From positions 372,001-436,000 of the forward strand of contig CAMYAB010000001.1 of the NCBI GenBank assembly GCA_947253625.1: a stretch of DNA of 64,000 bases, written 5' to 3'. The position numbers were made by a program, and so were the translations under genes. Of the stretch, positions 51,955 through 60,306 are shown piece by piece. Below the pieces are notes generated by a model that was not told the DNA's origin, did not search any database, and saw only the letters and a program-made list of their open reading frames with translations. This DNA comes from an uncultured Porphyromonadaceae bacterium (lineage in GTDB: Bacteria; Bacteroidota; Bacteroidia; Bacteroidales; Porphyromonadaceae). Numbering within the stretch: the first letter of the stretch is position 1; every line of letters begins with the position of its first letter.

Positions 51955-52300
51955 GCGAGCATCAATATTCTTTATTACATCTGTTGTTTTAAGCGCATTT
52001 ATTTTAATAGTAGTTGTAATTAGAATAGAAGACTTTAATATTCCTAAAGGAACAATAAGAAAAGGAGATTTGAAAGAATATTATTGGCTCAAGAAAGTAT
52101 CTGTATCTCAAAATACAATGAGAATTTGTATTTATAATGATTATAATGGAAAGTTAGCGTTAGATGCTGACTTTCCATTAGCAGGTTTTAGTGACACAAC
52201 ACTAAATAGTGTCCGTATTTTTGAACCTTGCTATTTAGTCTTGTATAATGGAAAAAAAATTAAACCCACGAAAATTTATGCTGGATACCTAAATGAATAA
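51926..52300 (+). CDS. Small single-span membrane protein, possible immunity protein
   Basis: A 124-residue protein: basic N-terminus (MQRKFIKRAS), one span (IFFITSVVLSAFILIVVVI), then an ~85-residue extracytoplasmic domain (EYYWLKKVSVSQNTMRICIYN; PCYLVLYNGKKIKPTKIYAG). Three candidate ATG codons (51926, 51932, 51935) follow AAAGAGG; the first is used. It overlaps the end of the broken papain-like gene by 29 bp. Position and size would suit an immunity protein, but nothing in its sequence proves it. Not otherwise recognised. Confidence 0.68.
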   Translation: MKMMQRKFIKRASIFFITSVVLSAFILIVVVIRIEDFNIPKGTIRKGDLKEYYWLKKVSVSQNTMRICIYNDYNGKLALDADFPLAGFSDTTLNSVRIFEPCYLVLYNGKKIKPTKIYAGYLNE

Positions 52301-52396
52301 CAACATATAAGGTCTCCATAGAGCTGTAGAATGTTACCCAATATAAAGGTAACAGACAACACCTATATTAGGGTGTGACGTGTGCCGAAAAAATTT

Positions 52397-52474
52397 GACG
52401 GATAGAAGGGAAATGTTTCCAGTAGGAAAGAAAATGATTTGACGGATAGTAGCGATCTGTTTCCAGGTAGGATA
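52397..52474 (+). repeat. Decayed 22-bp array, CACGGATAGAAG family
   Basis: GACGGATAGAAG at 52397 and GACGGATAGTAG at 52441 are 44 bp (two periods) apart. The positions in between (52419 CCAGTAGGAAAG and 52463 CCAGGTAGGATA) keep weak resemblance. Linkers GGAAATGTTT and CGATCTGTTT match linkers of the array at 60002 (CGATCTGTTT). It occupies the 304-bp gap before the 193-residue gene, reading toward it. Nothing else was recognised in the gap. Confidence 0.65.
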
Positions 52475-52604
52475 ATTTTGCCCGTAGGTCTAATCACTTA
52501 AAGGCAATACACTTTCCAAACTGTGAAACTCGAGGAACTGTGCGGTGCTTAGGGGTGTGGAGTCTCTTATACATGGTAACTGAAATAAGAAGGAATAACG
52601 GTAA

Positions 52605-53186
52605 ATGAAAGAAAAAGTGATCTGTTTTTTGGCGCTTGCGCTTATTTCAAGCTCAACACTAATGTTTGGTCAAGATAAAGTTCTCAACTATTGGGATAAG
52701 AAAGAAGCATTTCCCGACTCTGTAGATTGGTTTGCTCTTGCTCAGGTATCACCAATTCCTGAAAATGTCGTTTCGGATTACCTATGCAATACCAGAAATG
52801 ATTGTTTTATTAATCCGGAGAATGGATATAAGTTACGCTATTTTCCTGTTTGCAAAGTCGAAGCGAGAAACTATTGGCTGTTAATGTATGAAATAACAGA
52901 TGGTTACTCAATAGATCGCTATATAGCTTCTTACATCGAATCCGAAGATAAAATAGCATACAAGCTCCATGTATACAGTTCTATTGGAGGTGATACACCT
53001 ACAATCTTTTACAAGCTAAGAGGTGATAAGGTTGAAATCTTTCGTAAGATAAAAAGAAACTTGGAAGATGATACCATAGAAGATACCATACACGAAACTT
53101 ATGGACTGGATAGTTCTTTGAGTTTAATTTCAAGTAACATCCCCGAAGCTTTTCTGCCTAAAATAATTATAGACAAATTAAACTAA
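52605..53186 (+). CDS. Secreted hypothetical protein
   Basis: A 193-residue exported protein with signal peptide VICFLALALISSSTLMFGQ. The mature part has two Cys close together (YLCNTRNDCFIN), possibly a disulfide, and beta-rich text (YKLRYFPVCKVEARNYWLLMYEI; YKLHVYSSIGGDTPTIFYKL). It sits in the AT-rich island. ATG 52605 follows GGAATAACGGTAA. Not recognised. Confidence 0.72.
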   Translation: MKEKVICFLALALISSSTLMFGQDKVLNYWDKKEAFPDSVDWFALAQVSPIPENVVSDYLCNTRNDCFINPENGYKLRYFPVCKVEARNYWLLMYEITDGYSIDRYIASYIESEDKIAYKLHVYSSIGGDTPTIFYKLRGDKVEIFRKIKRNLEDDTIEDTIHETYGLDSSLSLISSNIPEAFLPKIIIDKLN

Positions 53187-53247
53187 GAATTTGTATGTTC
53201 ACTTGGCGGAGGAATGGCGTTCGTGTGAAGAACAATCATCGTGTTTA

Positions 53248-53604
53248 ATGAAAACGGCACTAAAAAATAATAGCTGGACGATGACCGTAGCATTTGCAGT
53301 GATTGAGTTTCCAATAATCATCTTTCTATCCTACTTTTCATTGGGAAGTAAAGAAGATGTTATCGAAATATATCACAGCAATCCTCTTGGTATCATTTTC
53401 ATTAGAGGATGCGTTTCGTTTATGGTCACTTCATTTGTAACGTCTTTGACAATGTTGCTCTTTGCCGTCATCAAAAGAATACTACTGGATGTCAAGACTG
53501 CTCGTGAAAGGCTTTTCATTTCTCTGGGGCTTAATCTTGTTATTATAGGTATTGAGACTGTTGGAGTCTTGACCTACAAATTGATAACAAACGGATATGT
53601 CTGA
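53248..53604 (+). CDS. Small three-span membrane protein
   Basis: A 118-residue hydrophobic protein with spans at about 10-32 (TMTVAFAVIEFPIIIFLSYF), 48-78 (PLGIIFIRGCVSFMVTSFV, LTMLLFAVI) and 92-112 (LFISLGLNLVIIGIETVGVL). I prefer ATG 53248 (MKTALKNNSWT); an upstream TTG at 53191 would add 19 unlikely residues. AT-rich like its neighbours. Not recognised. Confidence 0.6.
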   Translation: MKTALKNNSWTMTVAFAVIEFPIIIFLSYFSLGSKEDVIEIYHSNPLGIIFIRGCVSFMVTSFVTSLTMLLFAVIKRILLDVKTARERLFISLGLNLVIIGIETVGVLTYKLITNGYV

Positions 53605-53666
53605 TAGACGTATCGACATGAAGTTTCTCCAAAAAGTTGGATAGGCTAAACACTTTCCGGTAAAAG

Positions 53667-53697
53667 AAAGAGCTCGGCACAATACCAAGCTCTTTTT
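53667..53697. terminator. Bidirectional terminator at the right edge of the island
   Basis: AAAGAGCT (53667-53674) pairs with AGCTCTTT (53688-53695), followed by TT on the plus strand and preceded by A-rich sequence. It separates the island genes from convergent purB. Confidence 0.7.
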
Positions 53698-53786
53698 CGT
53701 TAATCTGGGTAATGCCTCAAATCGGGAGTTGTAAAAATAATCCTCAGATTATCAATGGCATCATCATATGGAGCCAAACTCCCTAC

Positions 53787-55154
53787 CTATGCTTGATTTT
53801 CGGTTGAGGAGTAGACACCGGTATAGTTTCGAGGTGTGACACGCTTCATCTCTGCCTTTATGTCGTCACAGATATCCAGATGATCAATGAAGTCGTCTAC
53901 CCGCTTGCGTGTCAGCTTCTCATTGGTTCGGGTCAGTGCCTTGAGTGCCTCATAGGGTTGGGGGTAGCCCTCTCTTCTGAGGATGGTCTGTAGTGCCTCA
54001 GCGATAACCGGGAGTGCATCGTCCAGATCCTTGAGGATTTTAGCCTCATTGAGCAGGATTTTGTCCAATCCTTTGAGCAGGCTGTTTATGGCTATGGCAC
54101 TGTAGGCAAGTGGCATCCCGATATTGCGCATGACGGTGGAGTCGGTGAGGTCGCGCTGGAGCCGAGAGACCGGTAGCTTGTGGGCGAGATGCTCGAGGTA
54201 GGCGATGGCGATCCCAAGGTTTCCCTCGGCGTTTTCGTAGTCGATAGGGTTCACTTTATGCGGCATGGCTGAGGATCCGACCTCACCCTCCTTTATTTTC
54301 TGCTTGAAATACTCCTCACTGATGTACAGCCACATGTCTTGTGCAAAGTCCTTGAGGATGACACAGAGTCGCTTGATGGCGTCCAAGAGTGCGGCAAGGT
54401 TGTCGTAGTTGGAGATCTGGGTCGTGTACTCCTCCAGCTTCATCTGCAGATCCTGCTCAGCAAAGTTGCGGGCAAAGTGACGCCAATCAATGTCCGGATA
54501 AGCAATGTGGTGGGCATTCATATTGCCGGTGGCACCTCCAAATTTGACAGATTGTGGCACCTTTTGGAGCGCATCCAGCTGTTGCTCAAGACGGTACGAA
54601 AAGACCCGAAACTCCTTTCCCAACGTAGTAGGTGATGCCGGCTGCCCATGTGTACGCGCCAGCATGGGGATATCTTTCCACTCTTCCGCATAGTGTCGAA
54701 TCCTAGCTGTGAGCTGATCCGTCAGGGGGAGCCAATATCGGTGGAGGGCATCTCGCAACATCATTGGCTGTGCGGTGTTGTTGATATCTTGAGATGTTAG
54801 CCCAAAGTGTACGAACTCCAAGACATCGTCCAAGTCTGAGTCCTTTAGCCGTTCTTTGATGAAGTACTCGACAGCCTTGACATCGTGGTTTGTCACTGCC
54901 TCTATTGCCTTGACCCGCTCGGCATCCTTTTCAGAGAAGTGAGTATATATCGCCCGAAGCTCCTCTATGTAGTGTGGTTCCTGTAGCTTGTGTAGCACAG
55001 GTAGGACCTTGCTGAGGGCAAGCAGGTACTTGATCTCTACCATCACACGGTAATGGATCAATGCATACTCAGAAGTATAGGCACTTAGCTCAGTGATCTG
55101 ACGGCGATACCGGCCATCGATTGGTGATACAGCAGTAAGGGATGAAAGGGTCAT
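53787..55154 (-). CDS. purB: Adenylosuccinate lyase
   Basis: Cleaves SAICAR and adenylosuccinate in purine synthesis. 455 residues. N-terminal SPIDGRYRRQITELSAYTSEYALI, substrate loop TSQDINNTAQPM, ARTHGQPASPTTLGKE, and the fumarase-superfamily signature GSSAMPHKVNPIDYENAEGN with the catalytic Ser. Last gene of the minus-strand run nadE, abcF, argC-like, purB (gaps of 15 to 35 bp or less). Confidence 0.97.
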   Translation of the reverse strand: MTLSSLTAVSPIDGRYRRQITELSAYTSEYALIHYRVMVEIKYLLALSKVLPVLHKLQEPHYIEELRAIYTHFSEKDAERVKAIEAVTNHDVKAVEYFIKERLKDSDLDDVLEFVHFGLTSQDINNTAQPMMLRDALHRYWLPLTDQLTARIRHYAEEWKDIPMLARTHGQPASPTTLGKEFRVFSYRLEQQLDALQKVPQSVKFGGATGNMNAHHIAYPDIDWRHFARNFAEQDLQMKLEEYTTQISNYDNLAALLDAIKRLCVILKDFAQDMWLYISEEYFKQKIKEGEVGSSAMPHKVNPIDYENAEGNLGIAIAYLEHLAHKLPVSRLQRDLTDSTVMRNIGMPLAYSAIAINSLLKGLDKILLNEAKILKDLDDALPVIAEALQTILRREGYPQPYEALKALTRTNEKLTRKRVDDFIDHLDICDDIKAEMKRVTPRNYTGVYSSTENQA

Positions 55155-55169
55155 AAGGGGTGTGATTGT

Positions 55170-56147
55170 TTAGAATACAGTGGGTTTGATCTGAAGGCCG
55201 GTGGTCTCCACAAGCGAGCACATGAGGTTCATGATATGTATGGCATTGCCGGCGGCCCCTTTCATCAGGTTGTCCATAGTGCTGACGATCAGGAGCTTTC
55301 CGTGATGCTTGCTGAGGTGGATCAGGACATTATTGGTATTGATCGCATCGCGGACATCCGGATAGTCCTCGACGATACGCACGAAGGAATGGTCCTCAAA
55401 GTAGCTCTCATAGATCTCGCGGATCTGCTTGAGCTCCACCGGTGTCTCCATATAGGTCGTGGTGTAGAGTCCTCGATTGAACCCGCCACGCAGTGGGATC
55501 AGATTGACCTCCTGTCGAAAACTTTTTTGGAGGTCCGCCAGGGTCGTTTTGATCTCGCTGACATGGCTATGTCCGAGTGGCTGATTGACCTGAAAGGTGT
55601 CAAAAATCACGTCATAGCTAAGTCCTTTTTCGGGCTTGGATCTTGAGAAAGACTCCGTCTTCCCGGCCACCGAGTAGGCGTGGATCTCGCTATTGAGGAG
55701 CATGTGCTTTGCTAGAGGGACCAAGGGTGTCTCCACAGCTATCGCAAAAGAGCCCGGTACAGCGGCGCGCGTGGCCTGAGTGAGGTCACGACGATAAGCC
55801 TCAGGCAAACCGTAGACGTAGTGGTGTCCATTTTCGTTCAAGTGTCGGTGCTCTCGCGTAAAGTCGATCACCTTGACTCCCTCCGGTAGGCGATGTGTCG
55901 ACAAAAAGGCTTCGCTACCCCCACTGGCAAGGCATAGAAAGAGGACATCCAGCCCATCAAAGTCGGGTTCGCTCGTAAAGCAAAGGGATCGGAGGCCATG
56001 CAGGTCATTGAAGACCTCTTGCACCTTCATCCCATCACGCTCGGGGGAGTAGATCATCTCCAAGCGGACATCCGGGTGATGAATCAGCAGGCTATACAGT
56101 TCGCCCACACAGTAGCCCTCACTACCTACGATTCCTACTTTTATCAT
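55170..56147 (-). CDS. argC: ArgC-like N-acetyl-gamma-glutamyl-phosphate reductase, nucleophile Cys replaced by Ser
   Basis: A 325-residue protein that aligns with ArgC across its length: NAD(P)-binding IVGSEGYCVGELYSLLIHHP, YGLPEAYRR, GHSHVSEIKTTL and a C-terminal DNLMKGAAGNAIHIMNLM. ArgC normally reduces N-acetylglutamyl phosphate through a thioester on Cys in NPGCY. Here the stretch reads AAVPGSFAIAV, so Ser133 replaces that Cys. The dinucleotide motif also departs from GASGYTGGEL. No other arginine genes are nearby; it lies between an ABC-F gene (11 bp) and purB (15 bp). It may be inactive or act on another acyl phosphate. Confidence 0.88.
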   Translation of the reverse strand: MIKVGIVGSEGYCVGELYSLLIHHPDVRLEMIYSPERDGMKVQEVFNDLHGLRSLCFTSEPDFDGLDVLFLCLASGGSEAFLSTHRLPEGVKVIDFTREHRHLNENGHHYVYGLPEAYRRDLTQATRAAVPGSFAIAVETPLVPLAKHMLLNSEIHAYSVAGKTESFSRSKPEKGLSYDVIFDTFQVNQPLGHSHVSEIKTTLADLQKSFRQEVNLIPLRGGFNRGLYTTTYMETPVELKQIREIYESYFEDHSFVRIVEDYPDVRDAINTNNVLIHLSKHHGKLLIVSTMDNLMKGAAGNAIHIMNLMCSLVETTGLQIKPTVF

Positions 56148-56158
56148 AGCTTATCCGA

Positions 56159-57793
56159 CTAGTGGTTATAGATCTTTTTTCGCAACTCTGCCACGGTTGG
56201 GTCGCTGACATAGTCATCATAGGCCATCATCTTGTCAATGATGCCATTCGGACCAAGCTCTATGATGCGGTTGGCAACAGTCTGAATAAACTCATGGTCA
56301 TGGCTTGAGAAGAGGACATTTCCGGGATAGACCTTCAGCGTGTTGTTGAACGCCTGGATACTCTCCAGATCCAAGTGGTTGGTCGGTGTGTCCAGCACGA
56401 GCAGATTGGCATTGATGAGCATCATCTTGGAGATCATGGCACGCATCTTTTCGCCTCCACTGAGGACACGCACCTTCTTGGCAATCTCCTCTCCACTAAA
56501 GAGCATCCTACCCAGGTAGCCCTTGAGGTAGACCTCGTTGGTGTCTTTGGCAAACTGTGCGATCCACTCGATGAGGGATAGGTCGTTGTCAAAGTAGGCA
56601 CCATTGTCGAGGGGCAGGTAGGCCGAGGTCACGGTCTGCCCCCACTCATACGTCCCGGCCAGAGGTGCTTGATGCCCCATGATTATCTCAAAAAAAGCGG
56701 TCATCGCCCGGGGGTCGTGCGAGAGGAAGACGATCTTGTCGTTCTTCTCCACGTTGAAGCTGACATTCTGAAAGAGTACTTGCTCCTCAGTGCCATCCGC
56801 CGCCGGTGCATGAGCAGTCAGCCCATTGACTTCCAGGATCTTGTTGCCCACCTCTCGCTCGGGGGTGAAGATGATACCCGGATAGCGTCGTGTGGAGGGC
56901 TTTATCTCATCTATATTCAGGCGCTCTAGCATCTTTTTTCGGCTTGTGGTCTGCTTACTCTTGGCCACATTGGCACTAAATCGGCGGATAAACTCCTCAA
57001 GCTCCTTTTTCTTCTCTTCTGCCTTTTTGTTTTGCTGCTGCATCTGCCTCAAGGCGAGCTGGCTACTCTCGTACCAAAAGCTATAGTTGCCGGAGTAGAT
57101 CTGTGCCTTCCCAAAGTCAATGTCCACCGTGTGTGTGCATACCGAGTCGAGGAAGTGCCGGTCGTGGCTGACGATGAGTACTGTATTCTCAAAGTCCTGC
57201 AGATAGTTTTCCAGCCACATCACCGTATCCAGGTCGAGGTCATTGGTCGGCTCATCCAGTAGGAGGTTGTCCGGCTTGCCATAGAGAGCACGCGCCAGCA
57301 GTACCCTCACCTTTTGCTTACCACTGAGGTTGCCCATCAGCTCATTGTGCAACGACTCATCCACGCCCAGTCCACTGAGTAGCTGTGCCGCATCACTCTC
57401 GGCATTCCATCCCTCCATCTCCGCAAACTTCTCCTCCAGCTCGGCAGCTCGGATACCGTCCTCGTCCGAAAAGTCGGGTTTGGCATACAGTGCATCCTTT
57501 TCCTCCATGATCGCCCACAGGGTCGAGTGCCCCATCAGCACGGTATTCATCACCGTGTACTCATCAAAGGCAAAGTGGTCCTGACTCAGCACCGACAGAC
57601 GCTCCCCAGCACCCATCTGGACACTGCCGTGGGTCGGGTCCTGCTGCCCGCTGATGATCCGCAAAAGCGTGGACTTACCGGCACCATTGGCACCGATGAT
57701 ACCGTAGCAGTTGCCCGGGAAAAACTTCAGGTTGACATCCTTGAAGAGCACACGCCCCCCAAACTGTATCCCCAAATCATTGACTTCTATCAT
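56159..57793 (-). CDS. ABC-F family ATPase (YbiT-like)
   Basis: A 544-residue soluble twin-ATPase protein. NBD1 is complete: GANGAGKSTLLR, LSGKQKVRVLLARAL, LLLDEPTNDLD, with the ABC-F linker at ~240-305. In NBD2 the Walker A position reads FLSHDPRAMTAFFE, with no P-loop Gly-Lys-Ser/Thr, while its signature VLSGGEKMRAMISKMML and Walker B LLVLDTPTNHLD persist. Comparable DPRAMT text is my recollection for Bacteroides homologues, so this may be a lineage trait. It lies between nadE and the argC-like gene. Confidence 0.93.
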   Translation of the reverse strand: MIEVNDLGIQFGGRVLFKDVNLKFFPGNCYGIIGANGAGKSTLLRIISGQQDPTHGSVQMGAGERLSVLSQDHFAFDEYTVMNTVLMGHSTLWAIMEEKDALYAKPDFSDEDGIRAAELEEKFAEMEGWNAESDAAQLLSGLGVDESLHNELMGNLSGKQKVRVLLARALYGKPDNLLLDEPTNDLDLDTVMWLENYLQDFENTVLIVSHDRHFLDSVCTHTVDIDFGKAQIYSGNYSFWYESSQLALRQMQQQNKKAEEKKKELEEFIRRFSANVAKSKQTTSRKKMLERLNIDEIKPSTRRYPGIIFTPEREVGNKILEVNGLTAHAPAADGTEEQVLFQNVSFNVEKNDKIVFLSHDPRAMTAFFEIIMGHQAPLAGTYEWGQTVTSAYLPLDNGAYFDNDLSLIEWIAQFAKDTNEVYLKGYLGRMLFSGEEIAKKVRVLSGGEKMRAMISKMMLINANLLVLDTPTNHLDLESIQAFNNTLKVYPGNVLFSSHDHEFIQTVANRIIELGPNGIIDKMMAYDDYVSDPTVAELRKKIYNH

Positions 57794-57828
57794 TTTTCTT
57801 TCTTACCTAGTATTATGTATTCGTGTTG

Positions 57829-59754
57829 TCAAAAGCTATCAATCGTATTGAGCCACATTTGGGCCGTCGCATCACTGGGCATACGCCATGTCCCACGTGG
57901 AGAGAGAGAGACCACCCCCACTTTTGGCCCATCGGGCATGCTGTTGCGCTTGAATTGCTGGCTAAAGAAGCGTTTCGTGAAGATTTTCAGATAGTCCTTT
58001 AGTTGCTCGCGAGTGTACTTTTCCCCAAAAGCCTTTTGCGCCATAAAGAACATCTTCTCCGGTGAGTAGGCGTTGTGCAACATGTGGTAGATGTAAAAGT
58101 CGTGCACCTCATACGGGCCTATGATCTCCTCTGTCTGCTGGGTGATCGACTCTCCGTGGCGACTATTATTCTTCAGCTCCGGACTGACCGGTGTGGCGAC
58201 AATATCCCGAAGCACCTCTGCCATCTCAGGGAAGTAGCTATCGATCAAGTGAGAGATCATCGTCCGCACCGATGTTTTGGGGATTGAGGCATTCACATTG
58301 TACATACTCATGTGATCTCCATTGTAGGTTGCCCAGCCCAATGCCAATTCGCTGAGATCCCCCGTCCCGAGTACAAAGCCACCCTCCAGATTGGCCAAGT
58401 CCATCAAGATCTGGGTACGCTCCCGTGCTTGTGCGTTTTCATACGTGATATCCTCCCGCTCCCCATCATGACCGATGGCACGCAAGTGAGCAATGGCCGC
58501 CTCCCCTATCGGGATCTCTCGACTGTCCACACCGAGTAGGCGCATGAGCTCGTGCGCATTGTCTTTTGTACGTCGGCTGGTACCCAAGCCCGGCATCGTG
58601 ACTGCGACCACCTCCTTGCGATCCCGCCCCAGTAGATCCATGGCATGCACGGCCACAAGCAGGGCCAGAGTACTATCCAGGCCTCCGCTGACTCCCAGCA
58701 CGATTTTGTTGCCGGCCAAGTGTCGCAATCGCTGGATGAGCCCACAGGTCTGTATCTCAAACATCTCCTCACTTCGCTCCTTTAGGTCCACTGACTTGGG
58801 CATGAATGGGTCCTGCTCTATTGGCCGGGTCATGTCGTAGTCCTCAGTCTCCTCTAGATCAAAGGGAACCACGATCAAGCGGTCATCGGCGTAGTGCGAT
58901 GCCGCCTTGCGGAACGTACTGTTGATCATTCGCTCCGTCTGGATCCTCGCCACATCCAGGTCACTCACCAGCAGACGCTCAGTCTGCCGGAAGCGTGGCA
59001 TCTCTCCAAGGATCACCCCATTCTCCGCTATGAATGCCTTGCCGGTGTAGACCAAGTCCGTAGAGCTCTCGCCATTACCACACGAAGCATAGACATAGCC
59101 GGTGATCTGCTGAGACGACAGACTGGAGATGAGTGAGCGGAGGTAGGTGTTTTTGCCCGCATTTTCATTACTTGCCGAGAGGTTAAAGATGATGTGTGCA
59201 CCGTACAGAGCCAAGCGGGTACCCGGCGTGAGTGGCGACCACATATCCTCGCAGATCTCGACCCCTATGCCGATGTTTCCACTCTTTAGGATCAGATCAT
59301 GACCTATAGGGACCGTATGATTGCCCACCTTGGCTGTGGTGTAGGGCAAGTCGTACGAGCTAGAGAACCACCGCTTTTCCTGGAACTCACGATAGTTTGG
59401 TAGGTAGGTCTTGGGGATAGCGCCCAATATCTTACCTCTCTGGATAGCGACAGCGGCATTGTAGAGCTTCTCCTCCACGCGGAGGGGCATCCCCACAATG
59501 TAGAGCAGGGAGAGATCCGCTGTGCGCTCAGCCAGCCTCGAGACAGCCTCCTCAGCCTCTTCCAGCAAGTACGGTTGCAAGAATAGATCTCCGCATGTGT
59601 ATCCGGTCACCCCCAGCTCCGGAAAGGTCAGGAGCTCCACTTGACGGTCTGCGGCTTGGCGCAGCATCGCCTCCATCCTATCTATATTGTAAAAGCAGTC
59701 GGCCACCTTCACAAAAGGCACACCGGCGGCTACCTTCACGTATCCATGTTTCAT
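57829..59754 (-). CDS. nadE: Glutamine-dependent NAD+ synthetase
   Basis: Makes NAD from deamido-NAD, ATP and glutamine. 641 residues in two domains. The N-terminal nitrilase-type glutaminase has Glu in LLTFPELGVTGYTCGDL, Lys in IPKTYLPNYREF and Cys in VGVEICEDMWSP. The synthetase domain has the PP-loop LGVSGGLDSTLALL, then TMPGLGTSRRTKDNA and GTGDLSELALGWATYNGDHMSMYNVN. First gene of the minus-strand run; a TACCTTTG box is 67 bp upstream. Confidence 0.97.
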   Translation of the reverse strand: MKHGYVKVAAGVPFVKVADCFYNIDRMEAMLRQAADRQVELLTFPELGVTGYTCGDLFLQPYLLEEAEEAVSRLAERTADLSLLYIVGMPLRVEEKLYNAAVAIQRGKILGAIPKTYLPNYREFQEKRWFSSSYDLPYTTAKVGNHTVPIGHDLILKSGNIGIGVEICEDMWSPLTPGTRLALYGAHIIFNLSASNENAGKNTYLRSLISSLSSQQITGYVYASCGNGESSTDLVYTGKAFIAENGVILGEMPRFRQTERLLVSDLDVARIQTERMINSTFRKAASHYADDRLIVVPFDLEETEDYDMTRPIEQDPFMPKSVDLKERSEEMFEIQTCGLIQRLRHLAGNKIVLGVSGGLDSTLALLVAVHAMDLLGRDRKEVVAVTMPGLGTSRRTKDNAHELMRLLGVDSREIPIGEAAIAHLRAIGHDGEREDITYENAQARERTQILMDLANLEGGFVLGTGDLSELALGWATYNGDHMSMYNVNASIPKTSVRTMISHLIDSYFPEMAEVLRDIVATPVSPELKNNSRHGESITQQTEEIIGPYEVHDFYIYHMLHNAYSPEKMFFMAQKAFGEKYTREQLKDYLKIFTKRFFSQQFKRNSMPDGPKVGVVSLSPRGTWRMPSDATAQMWLNTIDSF

Positions 59755-59820
59755 ATATTGGAGTCTCTGTGTCTTGATTAACTATTGGATTGCTACGTGG
59801 TTAAACGAATAGACTGTCCG

Positions 59821-59828
59821 CAAAGGTA
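59821..59828 (-). promoter_or_regulatory. -7 box for the nadE operon
   Basis: TACCTTTG on the minus strand matches TAnnTTTG, 66 bp before the nadE start. No -33 TTTG in place. Confidence 0.5.
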
Positions 59829-60001
59829 CTCATTTCCGACGAACCGACCCGACGGTCTCGACCATGGGGCAAGCGTATCGTTGAGACCTGTCCAATAGGT
59901 TAAATAACCCTAAAAGACTGTGGCATCGTCCTTATTTTTCACCCCAATTTTTGTGGTTTGTAAAGATCAGACATTCAGTCTATTGCAAAGGGGCTTTTTT
60001 T

Positions 60002-60079
60002 CACGGATAGAAGCGATCTGTTTCACGGATAGAAGCAAAACTTTTCACGGATAGAAGAAATCTGTTTCACGGATAGAAG
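60002..60079 (+). repeat. 22-bp tandem array, CACGGATAGAAG family (four units)
   Basis: CACGGATAGAAG occurs at 60002, 60024, 60046 and 60068, all exact and exactly 22 bp apart. Linkers are CGATCTGTTT, CAAAACTTTT and AAATCTGTTT, a set of two alternating types. It reads toward the SusC gene 228 bp downstream. A weak TAACTTTA box (60147) lies between. The rest of the 552-bp gap is unremarkable. Confidence 0.92.
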
Positions 60080-60306
60080 GAAAAACGCCAGTCTAAAAAA
60101 AATCAAAAAGGCAACTTACCACAAAACTATTTCGCAGTAATTTCACTAACTTTACGCAACTAAAGACAAGCGTGTACCCCTCATAACACTCCACAGACCA
60201 CACCCCAAAATAGAGATGACGGGGAGGGGCGAAGTGAGTCCACCTTGTCACTTGTCCGCATACCTTACACTTGTACCTTTTCACACTATCACCTACCCTT
60301 TGTGCT

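Noticed and set aside
60002..60079. The short repeats read as a CRISPR array
   Set aside because: The repeat-plus-linker unit is only 22 bp, linkers are about 10 bp and recur, and no cas genes lie in the window.
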